Origin: Myxococcales bacterium
GTDB taxonomy: Bacteria > Myxococcota_A > Polyangia > Palsa-1104 > JAEUJZ01
Reading direction: 5' to 3'
Assembly: GCA_016794505.1 (NCBI GenBank)
Contig: JAEUJZ010000120.1
Span: forward strand, 47,062-111,061
Length of the DNA: 64,000 nt
Positions 1 through 9,025 of this stretch are shown here, one piece after another (positions within the stretch are counted from its first letter, which is position 1; each line of letters opens with the position of its first letter). The notes under the pieces are model-generated. The model was not told where the DNA came from and ran no database searches. It saw only the letters and a program-made list of their open reading frames with translations. The position numbers were made by a program, and so were the translations under genes.

Positions 1-1072
1 GGTTCCAGCGAAGCCCAGCCAAGATCCCCACCAGATCAGCCTGACCGATGTCGGCGCACTGCCTGACGATGCTGCCGAGCCAGCCCCTGCTCCCCTTTTG
101 GCCTTGGCGGAAGACACAAGCGCCGATGAACGACCGAGCCCAACGCGCTCGCTTTGGGTTCGCGCAGAGACCGCTGTGCTGACCGTAAATGATCTGCTGC
201 TGGCCAGTGCTTCTCTTTCCTTGCTCCTCGCGCGCGGCGCCTGGGCACTGGGCAGCCAGCTTGCCATCCACCAGCTCTTCCTCGATGCAGGCAATGATCC
301 GCAAGCTGCGGCCACCGCGATCTCGCTGGAAGGCCGCGCTCTGTTTCGCCACCGGCTGGGTCGTCTGGATGTTGGCTTGGGTGTCGACCTGCGCAGGGAC
401 GGCAGCCTGATCACAGCGTATGCCAGCGAGAGCTTCCGATTATGGCGTGGAAGTACGCTGCAGCTTGGACTGCAGATCAATGAGCCGGTCGCCGACACCC
501 GCTGGCTGCGGATCTATGCCGCCCGTCATCGAGCCAGCCTGGGGCTCAACACGAGCTTTCTTGGCAACGGCATCTTGAATGTGCAGGCCAACTTTTTTCA
601 CTACCACACTCGCATCTATGAGCCCTTGAGCGCAGGGCTCAACGCCGACCTCGACATCGGCTATCGCCTGCGGCGCGTGCGGCCGATCTGGACCCTGCGC
701 GCCACCGCTAGCTACACGCGCAACTTTCTGCTCAGTGACCAGCAGCCGACATTTGGCGCCACCAGCCGCGATACCTTGCCGCTCGTCGACGTCTTGCCGC
801 AGGACTTTGCAGCCCTGGGAATCGGCAGCCGCGTTGAGCACCGCTTTCCAGGGACAAACGCTCTGGCGCCAGGGCGCTTGCGATACATGGCGGATGTCTG
901 GGTGGGCTGGCTGTGGCCGCTGAACATTCCCACGTTTGAGCTGCGTGGTGGCTTGGTCCTCGCGCTGCCGCGCAAGCACGAGATCGGGCTGACCGGCTTT
1001 GTCGCCAACAATCGCTGGCTTGGGCCTGGCGTGATCAACACAGGCGTGGGCCTTAGCTACTTATTTCGCTGA
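1..1072 (+). CDS. pelB: PelB C-terminal outer-membrane barrel (5' partial)
   Basis: Outer-membrane export channel for Pel polysaccharide. The frame is open from base 2 to the stop at 1072, so the start and the periplasmic TPR part lie left of the window. The visible ~356 residues are rich in alternating hydrophobic and aromatic strands and end in GLSYLFR, a typical last beta-strand with a terminal aromatic residue, as expected for the PelB barrel. A Met-free, Asp/Ala/Pro-rich linker comes first. The assignment rests mainly on the following genes, which are in canonical pelCDEFG order. An ATG-less open frame upstream of 98 means any internal start would be artificial. The short gap to pelC supports one operon. 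Confidence 0.88.
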   Translation, partial: VPAKPSQDPHQISLTDVGALPDDAAEPAPAPLLALAEDTSADERPSPTRSLWVRAETAVLTVNDLLLASASLSLLLARGAWALGSQLAIHQLFLDAGNDPQAAATAISLEGRALFRHRLGRLDVGLGVDLRRDGSLITAYASESFRLWRGSTLQLGLQINEPVADTRWLRIYAARHRASLGLNTSFLGNGILNVQANFFHYHTRIYEPLSAGLNADLDIGYRLRRVRPIWTLRATASYTRNFLLSDQQPTFGATSRDTLPLVDVLPQDFAALGIGSRVEHRFPGTNALAPGRLRYMADVWVGWLWPLNIPTFELRGGLVLALPRKHEIGLTGFVANNRWLGPGVINTGVGLSYLFR

Positions 1073-1119
1073 GCGGACCGCGCGTTCTCGCACGGCTTCG
1101 ACTGGTTTAGGAGACGAAG

Positions 1120-1728
1120 ATGTACACCCCATACGATTCCTCTGTTCGCTTGCCTCTGTTTTCCGTGGTTGAGCCCCGCAGCCACCCGTGGCTGCAGTTG
1201 GCCTGTTCATGGCTGCTGATGGCGTTGCTCTTGTGTGCGGTCACGCTTTCTGGCTGCACATCGGTGCTGCATGTAAAGGCGGGCTCTCCACTGGCTACGG
1301 GTGTGTCGTGGGCGCTCTTGCCCTTTGGCGACTTTGGCGAGACGCCCCAAGCGAGTGAGCGAGCGGAAGAGATGGCGCGCGTCCTGCTGCGCATGCACTG
1401 GGGTCTCGATCTGGAGCGCTACCCAACGTCCAAGGAATCGGCTGCCCTGATTGACCTCGACGAGCGGCAGCGGTTCGACAGAGCACTGCTGTGGGCTCGC
1501 GAGCAAGGCTTCGCGTATGGCCTGACCGGGAGCGTGCAGGAATGGCGATACCGCAGTGGCTCAGACGGCGAGGCTGCGGTCGGGTTGACGCTGCAAGTGA
1601 TCAACATCAAGACCGGCCGTCCCGAGTGGCTCGCCAGTGGCTCGCGCAGTGGCCTGGGGGCGCAGACCGCAAGCGGCATCGCCGAGCAGCTCTTGAGCAC
1701 GATGATCCAGCGGATTCGGATGCAGTGA
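1120..1728 (+). CDS. pelC: PelC lipoprotein of the Pel export complex
   Basis: Small outer-membrane lipoprotein; the known family forms a dodecameric ring under PelB that guides the cationic Pel polymer. The 202-residue product has an N-terminal hydrophobic stretch followed by a lipobox LSGC with the acylated Cys at residue 46. The leader is therefore unusually long (about 20 extra residues before the hydrophobic core), so a start further inside is possible. The rest is an alpha/beta domain with the ATGVSWALLPFGDF segment typical of PelC-like and CsgG-like lipoproteins. It lies 47 bases after pelB and 4 bases before pelD. An upstream GGAGACGAAG serves as ribosome binding site. Confidence 0.85.
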   Translation: MYTPYDSSVRLPLFSVVEPRSHPWLQLACSWLLMALLLCAVTLSGCTSVLHVKAGSPLATGVSWALLPFGDFGETPQASERAEEMARVLLRMHWGLDLERYPTSKESAALIDLDERQRFDRALLWAREQGFAYGLTGSVQEWRYRSGSDGEAAVGLTLQVINIKTGRPEWLASGSRSGLGAQTASGIAEQLLSTMIQRIRMQ

Positions 1729-1732
1729 ACTT

Positions 1733-3115
1733 ATGATTCTCAAGCCCCTACAAACGACCCTTGAAGACCTCGCCATCCAGCGTCCCTGGCTGGTTTGGGT
1801 CGAGGTGGTCGTGATCACGCTGGTGCTGCCGGTCGTGGGGTGGTGGCGCCAACCTCAGGATCCCTTTTTCTTGCAGGCCCACTTTCCGTGGTTGGTGCTG
1901 GCGCCGCTCCTGCTGGGTCTGCGGTATGGCTTCATCCAGGCGCTCGGCAGCGTCGCCGTGATGTCCGTGCTGATGTCCCTGGCGCTGCACTGGGGGTACC
2001 TTGGGGTCGCTTCCTTTCCGGGCAGCTTGACGCTGGGTCTGCTGTTGGTGGGAATGCTGGCCGGCGAATTCTGTGACATGTGGCACCGTCGCCTGCATCG
2101 CCTCAGCGAGATCAACTCCTATCAGCACACGCTGGTTCAGAAGTTCACGCGCTCGTACCACTTGCTGGCGCTATCACACGGGCAGCTAGAGCGGCGCATG
2201 CTGGCGAACACCCGCAGCCTGCGCGAGACCATGACGTACCTGCGTCAGCGCGCACAGGCCGTCGATACCGACGCCAGCGACGACCACGAGCTGCACCACT
2301 TGATGATGGAGGTCCTGAGCTCCTTCGGGTCGGTGCAGGTCGCGGCTCTGTACCGGGTCGATGAATACGGCATCTTGATTCCCAACATCGTTGCCAGGCT
2401 TGGCAATCCCGAGCCGATCCGAATCGGCGATCCCATGGTTGTGCAGGCGATGCAAGAAAAGCGACTCATCTGCATTCGCCCACATGAGACGGTTCTAGCC
2501 GCACCAAGCAGCGCGAAGGTCGAAGTCGGTACCACCGCAGGGGCCCCGCTGCACTCCAAGATGCTGCTGGCTGTGCTGCCTCTTACGGATGTCTGGAGTC
2601 GAACGTGGGGAGTCGTCACCATCCAAGCTCTGCCCTTTGAGGCGCTCAACCGCGACCACCTGGCGTTGCTCGCGGTGCTCGGTGGCCAGATGGGAGATCT
2701 GCTGGCGCTGGGGGCCGCCGGCAGCATGGTTCAGTTTCATGCGTGCCTCTTGCGCAGTCAGCATGACGCGCGCTGTTTCAATCTGCCCGCCATGCTCATC
2801 GGCATCGCCGTTGACCAGAACCTGAGTCCGCCTTCGCTTTTCTCTGAGATCCTCGACCAGCACCGCGGACTTGATCAGCAGTGGCTGATGCACAACGCCC
2901 AGGGACACCGCGTGCTGCTGACCGTGCTTCCGCTGACGGATGCAGAGGCCTCGCGCGGGTTCGTACAGCGCTTGGAGGTCTGGTGCCAGACCACATACGG
3001 AAAGCCATTGGCCGACTGCGGTGTGCGTGTGCGGCAGGTTGCGCTGGATGGCGAAGGAGCCGCACAAGACAAGCTGCGCACGCTGCAGAAAGCCTGTGAT
3101 ATTCATGCTGCCTAA
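1733..3115 (+). CDS. pelD: PelD inner-membrane c-di-GMP receptor
   Basis: Inner-membrane regulator that in the known system binds cyclic di-GMP and switches on Pel synthesis. The 460-residue product has about four membrane segments in residues 20-125, a coiled region around 130-185, a GAF-type domain around 190-340 and a degenerate GGDEF-type domain at the C-terminus. The inhibitory-site RXXD motif is visible as R378-G-L-D381, and a second Arg at 393 matches the other c-di-GMP contact seen in PelD. No catalytic GGDEF signature is seen, so it should sense rather than make the messenger. It starts 4 bases after pelC and overlaps pelE by 11 bases, implying translational coupling. Confidence 0.92.
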   Translation: MILKPLQTTLEDLAIQRPWLVWVEVVVITLVLPVVGWWRQPQDPFFLQAHFPWLVLAPLLLGLRYGFIQALGSVAVMSVLMSLALHWGYLGVASFPGSLTLGLLLVGMLAGEFCDMWHRRLHRLSEINSYQHTLVQKFTRSYHLLALSHGQLERRMLANTRSLRETMTYLRQRAQAVDTDASDDHELHHLMMEVLSSFGSVQVAALYRVDEYGILIPNIVARLGNPEPIRIGDPMVVQAMQEKRLICIRPHETVLAAPSSAKVEVGTTAGAPLHSKMLLAVLPLTDVWSRTWGVVTIQALPFEALNRDHLALLAVLGGQMGDLLALGAAGSMVQFHACLLRSQHDARCFNLPAMLIGIAVDQNLSPPSLFSEILDQHRGLDQQWLMHNAQGHRVLLTVLPLTDAEASRGFVQRLEVWCQTTYGKPLADCGVRVRQVALDGEGAAQDKLRTLQKACDIHAA

Positions 3116-4232
3116 GCCGTCACACCGACCCAAGCCGCGCTCGGAGACGGCCACGCAGACTCTAGAGTCGCAGCCCAAGCCGCCACGGAGCGTACGACAT
3201 GGCCTGTGTCTGTGCCTGGCCGCCCTCGCGATCGAGGTCGTGGTCTTGGGGGCAGCGCTCGCGTATTCCGGTCCCGGTACAGGCATCGTGCTGATCCTCC
3301 ACGTGGGCGGCTGTGCAGTGGCGGCGCATGGCCTGCATGCGCTGATGCCGCCGTCGCAACAGAGTCAGCGAAGACCGGGCCTCGTGTTTCTGTTCGCCCT
3401 CACATTTTTCATGCCGCTTTTGGGGACGCTTGGCATGCTTGGCGCCCTCCTCGCCGAGCGCTACATCCCCAGTCGTCCGCCTGTGGTGTCTGGCTGGCAG
3501 AGCATCGCCATGCCCGAGCTGCCGCAGCAAGCTGCGGTGAGAAGCGCTCGTTTGGAATATGGCGATGGTGCGCTTTCTGCGCTGCTGCGCTATTGCCCCA
3601 ACCCCGAGCGGCGCTTGTCAGCGGTGCTGGCGGTGCGCCATCTGCGCGATGTGAAAGACACCGAAGTCCTGCGGCTGGCCTTGACGGACACTGCGGATGA
3701 TGTTCGCCTGCTCGCCTACTCCATTCTTGATCGTCGAGAGCAAGCCTTTAATGTTCGTCTCAAGACTCTGCTGGCGCAGCTTGAAGATCTGACCTGCGCT
3801 CCGCCTGCGCGGACCCAGTTGGAAAAGCGCTTGGCACAGACGCAGTTTGAGATGATCGAGCTGGGCTTGTGCCGCGGGGAAGTGCTGGACTTTGTACTGA
3901 AGGAAGCGCGCCGCCACATCAACGCGGCGCTGCACGGCGAGGCCGACGATCGCGAGAGCGTCTTTTTGCTTGGCTGCATTGCGCTGCAGCAGAGCGACCT
4001 CGCGACGGCAGAGCAGGCCTTTGTGCAGGCCCAGGCCATGGGCATGTCGCAAGAAGCCGTGCTGCCCCGACTGGCAGAGATCGCCTTTCGTCAGCGCCGC
4101 TTCGATCTCGTCACGCACTATCTGCAAGCCATCGATCCGATCTGCTTGCGTGCCCAACCTCAGCTAAGCGGCATCGCCGCGCACTGGATCTTGGAGTCAT
4201 CCTCATGTCTGCCCAATCGCTCGTCGACGTAA
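3105..4232 (+). CDS. pelE: PelE inner-membrane TPR protein
   Basis: Inner-membrane component of the Pel synthase complex, which in the known system bridges PelD and the glycosyltransferase PelF. The frame is open further upstream, but ATG 3105 (MLPKPSHRPK) is chosen because it lies at the end of pelD and precedes the membrane part directly. The 375-residue product has hydrophobic segments around 30-75 and 92-118, then a soluble helical part with HEAT/TPR-like repeats (for example LAVRHLRDVKDTEVLRLAL and GCIALQQSDLATAEQAFVQA). It overlaps pelD by 11 bases and pelF by 28 bases, which fits coordinated translation of the synthase subunits. Confidence 0.88.
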   Translation: MLPKPSHRPKPRSETATQTLESQPKPPRSVRHGLCLCLAALAIEVVVLGAALAYSGPGTGIVLILHVGGCAVAAHGLHALMPPSQQSQRRPGLVFLFALTFFMPLLGTLGMLGALLAERYIPSRPPVVSGWQSIAMPELPQQAAVRSARLEYGDGALSALLRYCPNPERRLSAVLAVRHLRDVKDTEVLRLALTDTADDVRLLAYSILDRREQAFNVRLKTLLAQLEDLTCAPPARTQLEKRLAQTQFEMIELGLCRGEVLDFVLKEARRHINAALHGEADDRESVFLLGCIALQQSDLATAEQAFVQAQAMGMSQEAVLPRLAEIAFRQRRFDLVTHYLQAIDPICLRAQPQLSGIAAHWILESSSCLPNRSST

Positions 4233-5713
4233 CTCTGCTGCTCGAAGGAACCTACCCCTATGTCAGTGGCGGAGTGTCGAGCTGGGTCCATCAGATCATT
4301 CGCGGCTTGCCGGATCTGACTTTCTCGCTGGTCTTTCTGGGAGGGGCCCCCAGCCAATACGGCGCTCCCAAGTACACGCTTCCTGGCAACGTCGTGACGC
4401 TGCGAACCGAGTACTTGATGGAGTCAGGCCAGACGCTCAAGCCACATACGTGCCCAGGGCACCCAGGCCGCTTTGCCGATAGCCAAGCCGTGCATGCTGT
4501 CTTGCGCGATACGCAGCAAGAGCTACCGACGGACTTGATCCAGCGCTTGTTGGACAGCATCGGTCAGGAGGACGGCATCCCGGCCGCAGACTTTCTGTTG
4601 AGCCGAGCGGCCTGGGACAGCATCTGCGATGACTATCACCGCTTCTGCGCGGCCGCTTCCTTTGTCGACTACTTCTGGACGGTGCGAACCATGCATGCGC
4701 CGATCTTCAAGCTGGCCGAGATCGCGCGCAGCCTGGGCCCAAGTCGCGTCTATCACGCGGTGTCCACTGGGTATGCCGGACTCCTGGGTGCATTCCTTCA
4801 CCACAAGCATCATCAGCCGCTCATCATCACGGAACACGGCATCTATACCAAAGAGCGCAAGATCGACTTGGCGCAGGCGGACTGGATCGTGGACTCCAGC
4901 GAGGAACAGTCCGATGGGCTGCGCGCTGGCATTGGCTACATCCGCACGCTGTGGATTCGCTTCTTTCAAGGAATCGGCCGGCTCGCCTATGGCGCAGCGG
5001 ATCCGATCATCTCGCTGTATGAAGGCAATCGACAGCGCCAGATCGCAGATGGTGCCGTAGCGTCGCGAACCGAGATCATCCCCAATGGCATCGACCTCGC
5101 CCGCTTTGCGCCGCTGCGCACCCAGCGCGCGGAGCGCGTGCCACCCATCCTGGGACTCATCGGTCGCGTGGTGCCGATCAAGGACATCAAGACCTTCATC
5201 CGAGCCATGCGGGTGGTCTGCAATCGCATCCCAGAAGCCGAGGGATGGATCGTGGGCCCGACCGAAGAAGATCCCGTGTATGCCCGCGAGTGTGTCGACC
5301 TGGTAAACAGCCTGGGACTTGCGGACCGCGTGAAGTTTCTCGGCTTTCAGAAGGTCGAGAACATCTTGCCCAAGCTCGGTCTGATGGTGCTCACCTCGAT
5401 CAGTGAAGCCCAGCCCTTGGTCTTGCTGGAGGGCTTCGCAAGTGGGCTACCGGCCATTGCCACCGATGTCGGCTCGTGTCGCGAGATCATCTACGGGGCT
5501 ACGGCCGAAGATCGCGCGCTTGGCAGCGCGGGGGCGGTGGTTTCCATCGCTCACCCGGACGCGACGGCAGAGGCAGCCGTGTCCTTGCTGCAAGACCCTG
5601 CCCGCTGGCAAGAAGCCCAGCGAGCCGGCATTCAGCGCGTTGAGCGCTCGTACACACAGCAGGACATGCTGAAGAGCTACCGGCGGACATACCACGCCGC
5701 GATGCAGCGCTGA
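4205..5713 (+). CDS. pelF: PelF glycosyltransferase (GT4)
   Basis: Cytoplasmic GT4 glycosyltransferase that polymerises Pel from UDP-activated amino sugars. ATG 4205 gives MSAQSLVDVTLLLEGTYPYV, the usual PelF N-terminus including the GGVSSWVHQ donor-loop motif; the longer open frame to 3869 is pelE read in another frame. The 502-residue length is normal for PelF. The retaining GT4 EX7E motif is present as E401-AQPLVLL-E409, followed by GFASGLPAIATDVG. TEHGIYTKER and IIPNGIDLARF are further GT4 landmarks. The start lies inside the end of pelE. Confidence 0.95.
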   Translation: MSAQSLVDVTLLLEGTYPYVSGGVSSWVHQIIRGLPDLTFSLVFLGGAPSQYGAPKYTLPGNVVTLRTEYLMESGQTLKPHTCPGHPGRFADSQAVHAVLRDTQQELPTDLIQRLLDSIGQEDGIPAADFLLSRAAWDSICDDYHRFCAAASFVDYFWTVRTMHAPIFKLAEIARSLGPSRVYHAVSTGYAGLLGAFLHHKHHQPLIITEHGIYTKERKIDLAQADWIVDSSEEQSDGLRAGIGYIRTLWIRFFQGIGRLAYGAADPIISLYEGNRQRQIADGAVASRTEIIPNGIDLARFAPLRTQRAERVPPILGLIGRVVPIKDIKTFIRAMRVVCNRIPEAEGWIVGPTEEDPVYARECVDLVNSLGLADRVKFLGFQKVENILPKLGLMVLTSISEAQPLVLLEGFASGLPAIATDVGSCREIIYGATAEDRALGSAGAVVSIAHPDATAEAAVSLLQDPARWQEAQRAGIQRVERSYTQQDMLKSYRRTYHAAMQR

Positions 5714-5768
5714 GCGTCTGCCGCACTTGCAAGGCGGACCCACAAACAACATCACGTCGAGGCTGCAC

Positions 5769-7145
5769 ATGGCTGGTATTGGTTTTGAGCTTCGTACTCT
5801 GCTGCGCAGTCAGAGCTTGTTCGGCATGCTGCGGGCCTACAGCTTCGCTGGTGCCATTAGCTCGGGACCGTGGATGCTGACCATCTCGTGCGTGCTGGCC
5901 ATCGGCATTCTCGGTCGCGATGCCAGCGATGCAACCCAGCAGATGGAGCGCTTCCAAGTCACGGTGACGTACATCATTGCAACGACGCTGATCCTGACAG
6001 GAGGTCTGCAGCTTGGGTTGTCACGCTTCATTGCAGACCGGCTCTTTGAACGACAGCCGCAGCGTGTCTTGCCCAACTTACTGGGCGCGATCACGCTGAC
6101 CAGCGCGGTCAGCGGTCTTTTGGGGACCACGCTTTCATGGACCCTCTTTGAGGAACCGCTCGCCTATCGGGTCTTGCTGGTAAGCAACTTTGTAACCATG
6201 AGCAACATCTGGATCGTCGTGGTCGTTCTGTCGTCGCTCAAGGCGTATCGCCAGGTACTGATCTCGTTCCTCATCGGCAGCGTCCTCGTGGTTGGCTCAG
6301 CGCTTTCGCTTCGACACTTCGGAGTCTCTGGGCTGCTGCTGGGATTCCTGCTCGGCCACGCCGTGCTGATGTTCCTACTGCTCGCCCTGATCATGCGCCG
6401 GTACCCTGGGCATGGCTTGGTTGCCTTTCAGTTCCTGCGCCGTGGCCAGCTCTATCCCAGCCTGATTCTGACCGGGCTCCTATACAACCTGGCCATCTGG
6501 GCAGACAAGTTCCTGTTCTGGACCAACCCCGCCACCAGCGAAGCCGTGCTTGGACCGCTTCGTGCATCGCTGATCTACGACATTCCGATCTTCCTATCCT
6601 ATCTGTCCATTGTGCCCGGCATGAGCGTCTTTCTCGTGCGGATCGAGACCGACTTTGTCGAGTGCTACGACGCCTTCTACGATGCCGTGCGCAATGGCGA
6701 CACGCTGAGCAACTTGCAGCGGCTCAAAGACCGCATGGTCTATGTGGTACGGCAAGGCATCTACGAGATCTTCAAGGTGCAGGGTCTGACCGTGATCGTG
6801 CTGATCATCTGCGGACGCTATCTGCTCGCTGCGCTCGGCATCTCAGCGGGGTACTTGGCTCTTTTCTACGTCGATCTGGTCGCTGCAGGCCTTCAGGTTC
6901 TGCTGCTGGCCGTGCTCAACATCTTTTTTTATCTCGATCAGCGACGCGTCACGCTGCTTCTGAGTGCGACGTTCTTGCTGAGCAACTTCGTGTTCACCGC
7001 GATTACGCAGCAGCTAGGGCCGGCCTTCTATGGGTATGGCTTTGCATCGGCCATGTTGCTTACGTGTCTGCTGGGGATCTGGTTGCTGTCAGCACGTCTC
7101 GATTCGCTCGAATACGAGACCTTCATGATGCAGCGATTCGCCTGA
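5769..7145 (+). CDS. pelG: PelG MOP/Wzx-like inner-membrane transporter
   Basis: Polytopic inner-membrane protein of the MOP flippase superfamily, thought to pass the growing Pel chain across the inner membrane with PelD, PelE and PelF. The start at 5769 (MAGIGFELRTLLRSQSLFGM) matches the family's N-terminus; the in-frame stretch from 5727 lacks a plausible start context. The 458-residue product contains about twelve hydrophobic segments spread over its length and the conserved SGPW just before the first long helix. It is the last gene of the pel operon, 55 bases after pelF. Confidence 0.93.
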   Translation: MAGIGFELRTLLRSQSLFGMLRAYSFAGAISSGPWMLTISCVLAIGILGRDASDATQQMERFQVTVTYIIATTLILTGGLQLGLSRFIADRLFERQPQRVLPNLLGAITLTSAVSGLLGTTLSWTLFEEPLAYRVLLVSNFVTMSNIWIVVVVLSSLKAYRQVLISFLIGSVLVVGSALSLRHFGVSGLLLGFLLGHAVLMFLLLALIMRRYPGHGLVAFQFLRRGQLYPSLILTGLLYNLAIWADKFLFWTNPATSEAVLGPLRASLIYDIPIFLSYLSIVPGMSVFLVRIETDFVECYDAFYDAVRNGDTLSNLQRLKDRMVYVVRQGIYEIFKVQGLTVIVLIICGRYLLAALGISAGYLALFYVDLVAAGLQVLLLAVLNIFFYLDQRRVTLLLSATFLLSNFVFTAITQQLGPAFYGYGFASAMLLTCLLGIWLLSARLDSLEYETFMMQRFA

Positions 7146-7229
7146 CGCGCTGCGAGTCTGTTCAACCAGACAGCGCTGCCAAGAGGGCCTCCGGGCTCGC
7201 TCCACCTCGCCACAGAAACAGAGGACCAC

Positions 7230-8282
7230 ATGCCAATTTTTGCTGAATACATATGGGTCGATGGCACAGCGCCCAGCCGAACCACTCGTTCCAAGACGCG
7301 CATCTTGCCGGATGAAGGCACCCCCCATTCCAAGAACCCACTGGACCCGATTTCCGTCGCGGGCTTTCCGGCCTGGAATACCGACGGATCGTCGACCTAC
7401 CAAGCGTACGGCAAGGACTCGGACATCGGCCTTCTTCCGGTTCGCGCGGTGATGGATCCGCTGCGCGGTGGCACCAGCTACCTTGTGCTGTGCGAGGTGT
7501 TGACGCCGCGCGGCGTTCCCCATCCGAGCAACACGAGAGCGCCGCTGCGTCGGCTCCTCGAAAATGGCGCGGACTCAGCGATGGCCTTGTTCGGCTTCGA
7601 GCAAGAGTACACCTTCCTGGGCCCTGACCGTCGACCGCTGGCCTTCCCTGCAGGCGGATTTCCCGCAGCGCAAGGGCCCTATTATTGTGCGGTTGGGACC
7701 TTTAACGTCTTCGGCCGCGGTGTCTATGAAGACTTCATGCAAGCGGCTGTGGCAGCCGGTCTAGCGATCGTCGGGACCAACTTTGAAGTGATGCCGGGCC
7801 AGGCTGAGTTTCAGATCGGCACCGTCGATGCGCTGACCGCCTGTGATCATCTCTGGCTGGCGCGCTGGCTGCTGCACCGCATCACAGAAGAGCATGGGAT
7901 CGCGGTCACGTTTGATGCCAAGCCCGTCGTCGATGGCGACTGGAACGGCGCCGGCATGCACGCCAACATCTCGACCCAGGCCATGCGCGAGCCAGGCGGG
8001 CTGGCGCACATTGAGGCAGCGTGTCGCGCGCTGGCCAGTAAGCGGCAGGAGCACCTGGATGTCTATGGCCACAACTACCAGCAGCGCCTAACCGGTCATC
8101 ATGAGACGTGCTCGTATCGTGAGTTTCGCTTTGGCGTCGCGGATCGAACTGCGAGCGTGCGCATTCCCCGTCACGTCGCGCATGCAGGCTGCGGTTATCT
8201 AGAAGATCGCCGACCCAACGCAAACGCCGATCCCTACGAAGTCGCATGCAGGCTGCTGCGCACCATCCTATCGGTGGACTAG
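7230..8282 (+). CDS. glnII: Type II (eukaryote-like) glutamine synthetase
   Basis: ATP-dependent amidation of glutamate to glutamine. The 350-residue length is that of the octameric/decameric GSII class rather than the ~470-residue bacterial GSI. Visible signatures are NTDGSSTYQAYG near residues 50-60, the catalytic Glu in FGFEQEYTFLGPD, FEVMPGQAEFQIG, NGAGMHANIST for ATP binding, and a C-terminal DRTASVRIPR segment with substrate arginines. No GSI adenylylation loop is present. It sits 84 bases after pelG on the same strand, so it may be co-transcribed; glutamine feeds amino-sugar synthesis, but a link with Pel is inference only. Confidence 0.93.
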   Translation: MPIFAEYIWVDGTAPSRTTRSKTRILPDEGTPHSKNPLDPISVAGFPAWNTDGSSTYQAYGKDSDIGLLPVRAVMDPLRGGTSYLVLCEVLTPRGVPHPSNTRAPLRRLLENGADSAMALFGFEQEYTFLGPDRRPLAFPAGGFPAAQGPYYCAVGTFNVFGRGVYEDFMQAAVAAGLAIVGTNFEVMPGQAEFQIGTVDALTACDHLWLARWLLHRITEEHGIAVTFDAKPVVDGDWNGAGMHANISTQAMREPGGLAHIEAACRALASKRQEHLDVYGHNYQQRLTGHHETCSYREFRFGVADRTASVRIPRHVAHAGCGYLEDRRPNANADPYEVACRLLRTILSVD

Positions 8283-8516
8283 CGAGCGTCCGTTGCCCGC
8301 CAGGCAGGATCTCGGCCGCTGTGGCTGTTCCGCCCGGCCGGGGCAGATCCGCTCGTTCACGGTCATCGCGCTGGCAGAACCTGTGCCAGGACGCGGTGCT
8401 TCACCTCGGGTGGATCGAGTCTTGCACTGCAGGTGCGGATACAGATACAGCGTAGGAGAGTCGCCCTTCCTCGCTCGCTTTGCATCTGCGTGCGTAAAGG
8501 GGAGTCGGGGGATGAG

Positions 8517-9008
8517 ATGCCTGTCTCGACACACAACGACTCGCGGGAACTCGCGGGAGCAGTGAGCGAAGCCGTCGTCAGCCTGTCCTATCGAGAGGCG
8601 ACCTGGGCACAGGCCAGCCTGACCACCGATGGCAGCACTGTCACTCTGGGCTGCCGCAGCTCAAGCGACCCCGCCCGCTTTCCGCTGATGGTTCGCGTGC
8701 TGCTAGAGACCCAAATTCCGCTGGCATGCATCGTTGAGGCCAGCGCCCTGGCTTCGTGGCCCAATGCCGCACGGGGTACAGGGGAACGGCCCCTGCGCGG
8801 GGCGGCACAGCTTCTGCGCTTGGTCGATCTGCGCGGTCAGCCGTGGGCGCAGATCGAGATCGGGGATCAAGTCCACTTGTTCGATCCATCCGGTCATGAG
8901 CGGGCTCGCATCATGCGAAGCTGGGACACAAGGGGCAGCCGACTGATTTTGCGCTGCTGGGATGAGACTGGGAAAGAGCTTACGCACAATGGGACTGTGC
9001 TGTCATGA
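8517..9008 (+). CDS. Hypothetical protein of 163 residues
   Basis: I do not recognise this protein. The frame is open from 8433, but ATG 8517 (MPVSTHNDSRE) is preferred because AAAGGGGAGTCGGGGG lies just upstream. No signal peptide or membrane segment is visible. The C-terminal half is beta-rich (LVDLRGQPWAQIEIGDQVHL, ARIMRSWDTRGSRLILRCW) and could be a small barrel. It follows the glutamine synthetase by 234 bases and converges with the ricin/DUF4832 gene, leaving only 17 bases between the stops. Confidence 0.55.
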   Translation: MPVSTHNDSRELAGAVSEAVVSLSYREATWAQASLTTDGSTVTLGCRSSSDPARFPLMVRVLLETQIPLACIVEASALASWPNAARGTGERPLRGAAQLLRLVDLRGQPWAQIEIGDQVHLFDPSGHERARIMRSWDTRGSRLILRCWDETGKELTHNGTVLS

Positions 9009-9025
9009 GGATCGAAGCAATCAGG

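Noticed and set aside
7156..7171. GTCTG/CAGAC hairpin after pelG as a terminator
   Set aside because: Only five base pairs and no U-run follows, so termination is unlikely; the downstream glutamine synthetase may be co-transcribed.
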